Origin: Xanthoparmelia taractica
Taxonomy: Eukaryota; Ascomycota; Lecanoromycetes; Lecanorales; Parmeliaceae
Direction of reading: 5' to 3'
DNA length: 64,000 nt
Assembly (NCBI GenBank): GCA_033085395.1
Contig: JANQBS010000198.1
Span: 1 to 64,000 of the forward strand
The position numbers and the translations under genes are program-made. Below, in pieces: positions 57,677 through 64,000 of the stretch (the stretch's first letter is position 1; every line of letters starts with the position of its first letter). A model generated the notes under the pieces. The model did no database searches. It saw only the letters and a program-made list of their open reading frames with translations, and had not been told where the DNA came from.

Positions 57677-58520
57677 TTGAGCATACTACATACCCGACAG
57701 GTGCCGCTGCGTTTGCGGATTGGATATGTTCTTTGGAAGACCGGTGATGTATAGAAGATCACTCGCGCCACAAAGTTCAATGGCGAGACTGGCGTTGGGC
57801 GGATCCTCCATGGGCATTCTCCGTCGCCGAGAGCAAGGACCCAATCTTCCAGCGTTCTGTAACCTCTTGTACCAAAATCTCTTGTCCGGTTAGCTTTGAC
57901 TTGTTCAGCGAAAACCCACTCTACACTGGCGTTGGTAGCATCTCGTCGTATGTAGCATAGCAAATCAGCCACCGTAGGCGGTGAAGGTTGAGCATGAACA
58001 CGTCAAAATTGTGTCCGCAATGTTCTACGGTCCTAAATAGAAAATATTCGCTTCACACTGAACAGTGATGCAATAGAAAGACCGCGAGTGGATGTAGCCT
58101 TAGGAACGACCTTTTCACCCTCCACAAGCGAGATATTTTCCCAGCCGCAATATACAACGCTGTCCTGCATCGGTATCCCCAGAAGGGTGTCAAAAGTCTG
58201 CATACTGAGTCTCGCTTAATTTCGCCGAGCTGAGAACATCTTAAAAAGCTCTCTATTCGCATTTGATTTTCGTCGCGCAACCTGCGTCAAATCTCCTGAA
58301 ACATATATCTGTAAAGTAGCTTAGGGTCTCTCCTTTCACTGTCCTCAATTTGAAGTTAGTATAGTAGATTTTGCTAATATCAAGTCGGCTGAAAGAAGAC
58401 CAATTGATGACGGCTAAACCTCGGTATGTAGACTTCTGACAACCCTGGTGGTATGAATCATCTCAGGAACTAATCTTCTTCATATCCTCGGAGGCATAAA
58501 CATGTTAAGCAATCCTCAAT
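57677..58520. other. Spacer before EFL1
   Basis: About 840 bp between the EF-Tu and Efl1 genes. Both genes run rightward. No extra feature recognised. Confidence 0.35.
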
Positions 58521-61500
58521 ATGCCTATTGTAAATCCAGAAAAGCTCATCGGGCTTCAGCGCAACGCCGATGAAGTCAGGAATGTATGCATCCCACGGTT
58601 CATGTTTATCTCATAAGCTGATATCAAGATAGATCTGTATACTAGCTCATGTTGTAAGTCGCTGATGTGATCTCACCCGGTGGATGTCTCCTGATTATAA
58701 GGTCAGGACCATGGCAAAACATCACTCACGGACGCCCTCATTGCCACCAACGGCATCATCTCCCCCAAGCTTGCCGGCAAAATCCGATACCTAGATTCCC
58801 GCCCCGATGAACAGCTGCGCGGCATTACGATGGAGTCTTCAGCCATCTCTCTCTACTTCTCTTTGCTTCGCCGCTCAGCGCCGGAAGCTGCTCCCGTGCA
58901 GAAGGAGTATCTAATCAACTTGATTGATTCACCCGGCCATATCGACTTCAGCAGCGAAGTCAGCACGGCAAGTAGATTATGCGATGGCGCACTTATTCTT
59001 GTCGATGCGGTAGAGGGCGTTTGTAGTCAGACTGTTACGGTGCTGCGGCAGACGTGGACGGAGCATTTGAAGCCGCTTTTGGTTATCAATAAGGTTGACA
59101 GGCTCATTACAGAACTCAAGATGAGTCCTGGGGAGGCGTATACGTATCTGAGTAAGTTGTTAGAGCAGGTAAACGCGGTTATTGGGAGCTTCTTCCAAGG
59201 TGAGAGGATGGAGGAGGACTTGCAGTGGAGGGAGAGGGTTGAGGAGAGGATTGCTGCGGCGGCAGCGAAAGAATTGGAGAAAGAGAAGAAGGCCAGCAAG
59301 GCATCTGTGACTGAAGACTCCGAAAGCCTTGCTACGACTGGTATCACCGGTGAGTTTGAGGAGAAAGATGATGAGGATCTCTATTTTGCTCCGGAAAAAA
59401 ACAACGTCATTTTTAGCAGCGCTGTTGATGGATGGGCTTTCACGGTCCGGCAGTTTGCTTTGCTATATGAGAAGAAATTGGGTATCAAGCGCTCCATTCT
59501 TGAGAAAGTACTCTGGGGAGACTTTTACCTGGAGCCCAAGACGAAGAGAGTCCTTGGCTCTAAGCATCTGAAAGGTAGAGCACTGAAGCCGATGTTCGTG
59601 CAACTGGTCTTGGATAATATTTGGGCTGTTTACGAAGCGACCACGGGAGGAAATAAAGGCAAAGGGGATCCGGCCATGGTTGAAAAGATCACTAAGTCCC
59701 TGTCTCTGAATATACAGCCGCATGTACTTCGTTCGCGGGATTCCCGAGCTATCATGACTACGGTCTTTTCCGCCTGGCTGCCTTTATCAACTGCTGTCCT
59801 AGTATCAGTCATTGAGTATCTCCCAGCTCCCCCAGTGGCGCAAGCCAGCCGTCTTCCTGCATTAATTGATGCGTCACCCGGAGCAAAATATGTTGTTCCA
59901 AAGATTCGAGAAGCAATGGTCAACATAAAATCGAGCAGAGATGACCCAGTGGTAGCGTACGTCAGCAAGGTGGTAGCGGTACCTGCAAGCGAAATGCCGC
60001 AGAACAAGCGGAAAGGAGGCGGCGCCATGACAGGCGAGGAAGCCCGAGACCTAGCTCGTAAAAAGCGAGCAGAATTTGAGAAAGCCCAGGCAGCTGTGAA
60101 TGAAGAAGCCTTGAATGGTCTCAGCGGAATTATAGAAGCCCTCGAGGAGTCAAGCCTGACCGGAGCAAACGATAACAGTGCAATCAACGGAGCGGAAGGA
60201 GATCCAGAGCATTTGATTGGTTTTGCAAGACTGTATTCAGGAACACTTTCTGTCGGTGACACTGTCTATGTTCTCCCGCCCAAATTCTCGCCAGCCTATC
60301 CGCATAGCGCGCCTGAGCCTCAGAAAGTCACAGTCACTGGCTTATACCTTCTCATGGGCCGGGGCCTCGAAGCATTGGCTGCTGTGCCCGCAGGCGTCGT
60401 CTTCGGCATCGGCGGATTGGAAGGTCATGTTCTGAAATCTGCTACCCTCTGTAGCCAGCTCGAAGGCGCTGTAAATCTTGCCGGTGTTAGTTTAGGAAGC
60501 CAGCCTATTGTGCGCGTTGCGCTTGAGCCGGCCGATCCTGCTGATCTGGAGAAGATGGTTAGGGGGATGAAGTTGCTTGAGCAGAGCGATCCTTGCGCGC
60601 AGTACGAGGTGCTAGAAAGCGGCGAGCATGTAATACTCACAGCCGGAGAGTTGCATCTCGAACGATGTCTTAAAGACCTGAGAGAGAGATTTGCAAAATG
60701 TGAGATCCAGGCTGGAGAGCCCATTGTGCCATATCGAGAGACAACCGTGAGTGCTAATGATATGCCACCACCCAAGAACAAGGACTTCCCACGGGGGACG
60801 GTCGTCGGCCTTACGACTTCGAAGCAAATCACCGTACGCTTGAGAGTCAGGCCGCTACCGGATGCTGTGACAGAATTCCTACTTAAGAATGTTGGAACCA
60901 TACGGCGACTTTATTCCGAGAGGAAGGAGCAAGAACAGGGCAAGGAAGGGACAGCAGATGGAGACAACGTTGGAGAACTGACTGAAGCCGACGAGATCGC
61001 CGCGGCTGAAACTGGGATGCTGTCTCTATTGGACTTCAGAGAAAAGCTCAGATCTGCGTTCGCAGAAACAAACGGTCAGGAACACATTTGGGCTGATGTA
61101 GTTGAGAAGATAGCAGCGTTTGGTCCACGGCGAGCAGGGCCAAATTTGCTGATCGATGCTACCCAGACTGGAACATGCCAAAGATTGTGGGATATTCGTT
61201 CCCAACTTATCGTTATAGAACATATCTGACATTCGATAGTCTCCAGGAATCCCATGAAAATTCCATGGTAGACCCCGAAGCCGACAACGACGCCAACAGT
61301 AAATCGAACCCCGACACCCTCACCCCGCAAGACTTCTCCGACAAAATATCCTACGCGTTCCAACTATCAACAGCCCAAGGCCCTATGTGCCATGAACCCA
61401 TGCAAGGCGTCGCTGTTTTCCTTGAATCCGTCTCCGTTTCTGCCCCTTCAGACGAAGAATCTTCAGCGCGTGAGACACTAGGCCGACTCACAGGCGAAAC

Positions 61501-61978
61501 AATAAAAACCGTCCGCGACGCAATCCGCCAAGGCTTCATGGACTGGAGTCCCCGGCTAATGCTCGCAATGTACAGCTGCGAAATTCAAGCCTCAACCGAA
61601 GTCCTCGGCCGTGTGTACACAGTCCTCTCCCGGCGCCGCGGCCGCATCCTCACCGAGTCCCTCAAAGAAGGCACGCCCTTCTACCTCATCTCCTCGCTCC
61701 TCCCCGTCGCCGAATCCTTCGGCTTTAGCGACGAAATTCGAAAACGCACGTCCGGCGCCGCGCAGCCTCAGCTCGTGTTTTCGGGCTTCGAGCTGCTGGA
61801 TGAAGATCCGTACTGGGTGCCGCAAACGGAGGAGGAGCTGGAGGATTTCGGCGAGAAAGGGGATCGTGAGAGGGTTAGTAGGCGGTATGTGGATAGGGTG
61901 AGGGAGAGAAAGGGTTTGGTGGTTGTGGGGAGGAAGTTGGTGGGGGATGCGGAGAAGCAGAAGACTTTGAAGAGGTAG
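58521..61978 (+). CDS. EFL1: Elongation-factor-like GTPase 1 (ribosome maturation)
   Basis: Four exons: 58521-58583, 58633-58653 (a 21-nt microexon encoding ICILAHV), 58707-61186 and 61240-61978 (1100 residues), with introns of 49, 53 and 53 nt. An EF-2-like GTPase: G1 AHVDHGKT (from residue 26) is split between the microexon and exon 3, then RGITMESSAISL (switch I), DSPGH (G3) and NKVDRL (G4). An Efl1-specific insertion follows (SVTEDSESLATTGITGEFEEKDDEDLYFAP...). Domains IV-V lie at the end (GPRRAGPNLLIDATQ; FSDKISYAFQLSTAQGPMCHEPMQG). With Sdo1 it releases Tif6 from pre-60S subunits. The last intron (61187-61239) restores the frame to FLQESHENS. Confidence 0.92.
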
Positions 61979-64000
61979 TGGAGGGAAGATCAATATAGGT
62001 AGGGGCCAGGGAGGAGGCAAAGGTGTATAATTTTTTCGTTCATTGAATGAGATGAATGATTGGATGTCCTGTGACTTAATTTCATAGCCATATGCCCAAT
62101 CATTTGTATAACACTGCATCCTACATTCCTTCGCTGTTGTCATTCTCCTGACACCAGCTCTCCAATAGCATCTCGTAGCTCCTACACGTCTAGCTCCTGA
62201 GACGAAAAAGAAAAGATGCGCGCTGGATTCCATTTCCTTCTTTATCGGCCTTAGTGTCTGTCTATCATCATCTCCATTCCTTAGCTTTCAGGAACAGAGA
62301 TATCCCTCAAAAATGAAGACTATATCTCAGAAGTATCCTAGAGCTCACCACACCATGTCTTGAAACACGACCGAGCTTCCATTCCCATTCTTCGTGGCCC
62401 ATTCTCGTGCCTTTAGGAGCCGAAGCATCGATAGAAAGTCCCCTAATCTCACCAGCCTGCTTGTGGTCCTGTGAACTAGATCTCTTCGAACGAAGCTCTG
62501 ACGAGGGACAGTCGTCCTTGTCTCGGTCCCTATAAAACAAAGCGGCAGAGTCACAACTAATAAAGCAAGTTTTCTACAATCATATTACGGATATTTCCCA
62601 GGCCTTAGCAAAACAGTAGTCAGGCAATTAGAGCTTTACTACCTTGTAGCTTGAAGACACAACAGACCCGATTGATTAGCGAAGGGAATCAGGATTCCGG
62701 AGACAAGAAGAGTGCTAAGGAAAACATAGATCATAAACAAAATACACAGATTAGGTTTTGAAACATGGACTGGCATGAGGATAGAAGTATGGGGTATGTT
62801 ACTCTTGAAGGCGATAAGTGGGAGGAAGGATGGATGGCAGATGGATGCGTGAATTGGTTTGTGAGAGGATATGCAATGTTAGGGCTAGGGCTAGACTCTG
62901 ATTCCAGCGTTTCTTGTTCTATCGGGATGGATCTATCCAGAACAGAACGGTCTAATCCGAAATCTAGGTTATTAGAATCTTAGGTAGTCTTGCTGGCAAT
63001 AAAGAAAAGATTATTCTATACTAGAATGGTGCCGAGTTTTGGCAAGATGTGAGCAATTTGGTGGTGCAAACCCTAGCCCTGGCATTGCATATCTCGGCGT
63101 GCGAAACGGTATGCTTGCCAAACATCATTGTATACCATCTTCTTACCTTGCGGCTTTTTTTCCCCCACTCGAAACTTCGCTGAGCCTCCCTCAGGTAGTT
63201 GTGCCGTTCGCTTCAAACCTTGTTCATTGCACGAGGCGCAGAAGAACATTCGATCTCCTCCCTCGCCTTACATATGCTGCATGCATCTCCTTTCCACCGC
63301 AGCGTTCCATTCCCTTCGCATGCTTTCCGAGGGCATAGCTGCCACACGCACTTTTATCTCCGTGACTCGCTCCCGTTAATGACTGATGTATGCCATCCAG
63401 ATCCTTCCACGCTTCAGCCTTACCTTGTCGAGACAGCCTAATGCGACCTTGAGGCAATACAGCTTGCAGCTTCTGCGGCGGGCAGTGCGCTCGCGACAAG
63501 GGTCCCACCGCAATGACAGCTTACTCTCATCCCTTCTGGGCAGTTTCACAGTCCAGAATTTGGGACGTTGCAGAGGATAGCTCTGCAACTATTTCCGATT
63601 TCATGCATCCACGGAGGCCTTTGGGATTTTCTCCAACCATATCCGTTGCACCGAGGTCTTTCCTCCTGCATGCATGCTCTGCGTTCCATTCACACACTGC
63701 ATGCAGCCAGCCCGGCGTGGATCTATGCTGACTTGCAGAGTATCGGCTCCGCCTTTTTGGTTCGCACTGATTTACATTGCAAAATGTACGTGTACTTTGC
63801 CAGTCCTACATGCGGCTCGCACTGAGTGTATTTACTCTCACTTACGATCTGGCTGCAGGGGGTCGCGTCTGCTGTGGCACCAAACTCTGCAGCATTGCCT
63901 TCCTTTCGGGCTCTCCGTCTTTGCCCATTTCCTTTTCGCTTCTTTTTATATCATCAAAGATGCCTATATTTTATTACCTTTGATTGCCACGTTCAACTGA
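61979..64000. other. Distal gene-free stretch (2 kb)
   Basis: No gene is supported. A - strand frame at 62307-62540 encodes a polar 77-residue stretch with no family resemblance. From about 63040 onward the sequence has several TGCATG-rich words, but no clear repeat unit, signal peptide or splice pair. A gene may begin beyond the right edge. Confidence 0.35.

Noticed and set aside
60425..60901. Antisense frame in EFL1
   Set aside because: It overlaps conserved Efl1 domains and has no splice signals or known motifs.
61187..61239. Frameshift near the end of EFL1
   Set aside because: A 53-nt intron with GTGGGA donor, CTGAC branch and TAG acceptor restores the frame exactly, so no lesion is needed.
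1..64000. CRISPR arrays or bacterial-style operons
   Set aside because: No regularly spaced repeats; spliced genes and separate promoters mark this as fungal nuclear DNA.

Overview
The window reads as nuclear DNA of a filamentous ascomycete (Pezizomycotina). The genes carry many short introns (about 48-134 nt) with GTRNGT-type donors, CTRAC/CTAAT branch sites and YAG acceptors. Housekeeping proteins of fungal type alternate with lineage-specific secreted and membrane proteins. The left edge is an AT-rich, TA-rich island of the kind left by repeat-induced point mutation (RIP). I cannot fix the class or genus from sequence alone.

Left part (1-17 kb), accessory. A RIP-like repeat island (1-830) and a large imperfect foldback element (about 1068-1512) are followed by lineage-specific genes. 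These are a multi-pass membrane protein with one apparent frameshift (1793-3952), a GPI-type Cys-rich secreted protein (5447-6340), a short orphan protein (7585-7980), a membrane protein with a papain/LRAT-like H...NC motif (8068-9861), a divergent pair formed by a secreted-protein pseudogene with one in-frame stop (10944-12174) and an orphan protein (12712-13521), and a degraded copy of a CYWxDGS-type secreted/transmembrane family (15315-16401). A 222-bp element with perfect 25-bp terminal inverted repeats lies at 5007-5228.

Middle (17-31 kb). A 3.7-kb gene-free stretch precedes an MFS sugar transporter (20075-21946). It is convergent with a CYP52-like cytochrome P450 that carries two lesions (23413-25373). 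A large WD40 protein of the WDR44/Dgr2 type occupies 25945-29073.

Right part (31-62 kb), mostly conserved genes. They are a conserved nuclear-looking basic/acidic protein, OHCU decarboxylase (ureide pathway), an ADF-H plus PH-like cytoskeletal/cortical protein, ribonucleotide reductase small subunit, a small secreted protein, the mitochondrial oxaloacetate carrier, an intact CYWxDGS-family paralogue, the COMPASS/CPF subunit Swd2, a tandem PH-domain protein, a Zn2Cys6-type regulator, and a translation-factor cluster: mitochondrial IF3 and mitochondrial EF-Tu sharing a divergent promoter, then the ribosome-maturation GTPase Efl1. The last 2 kb hold no gene I can support.

The main pattern is that twelve conserved or core genes (about 22 kb of spliced coding sequence) join into frames without a lesion, while four accessory genes carry frameshifts, an in-frame stop or a broken splice site. 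That asymmetry argues for real decay of the accessory genes rather than uniformly poor sequence, although single-base assembly errors are not excluded.
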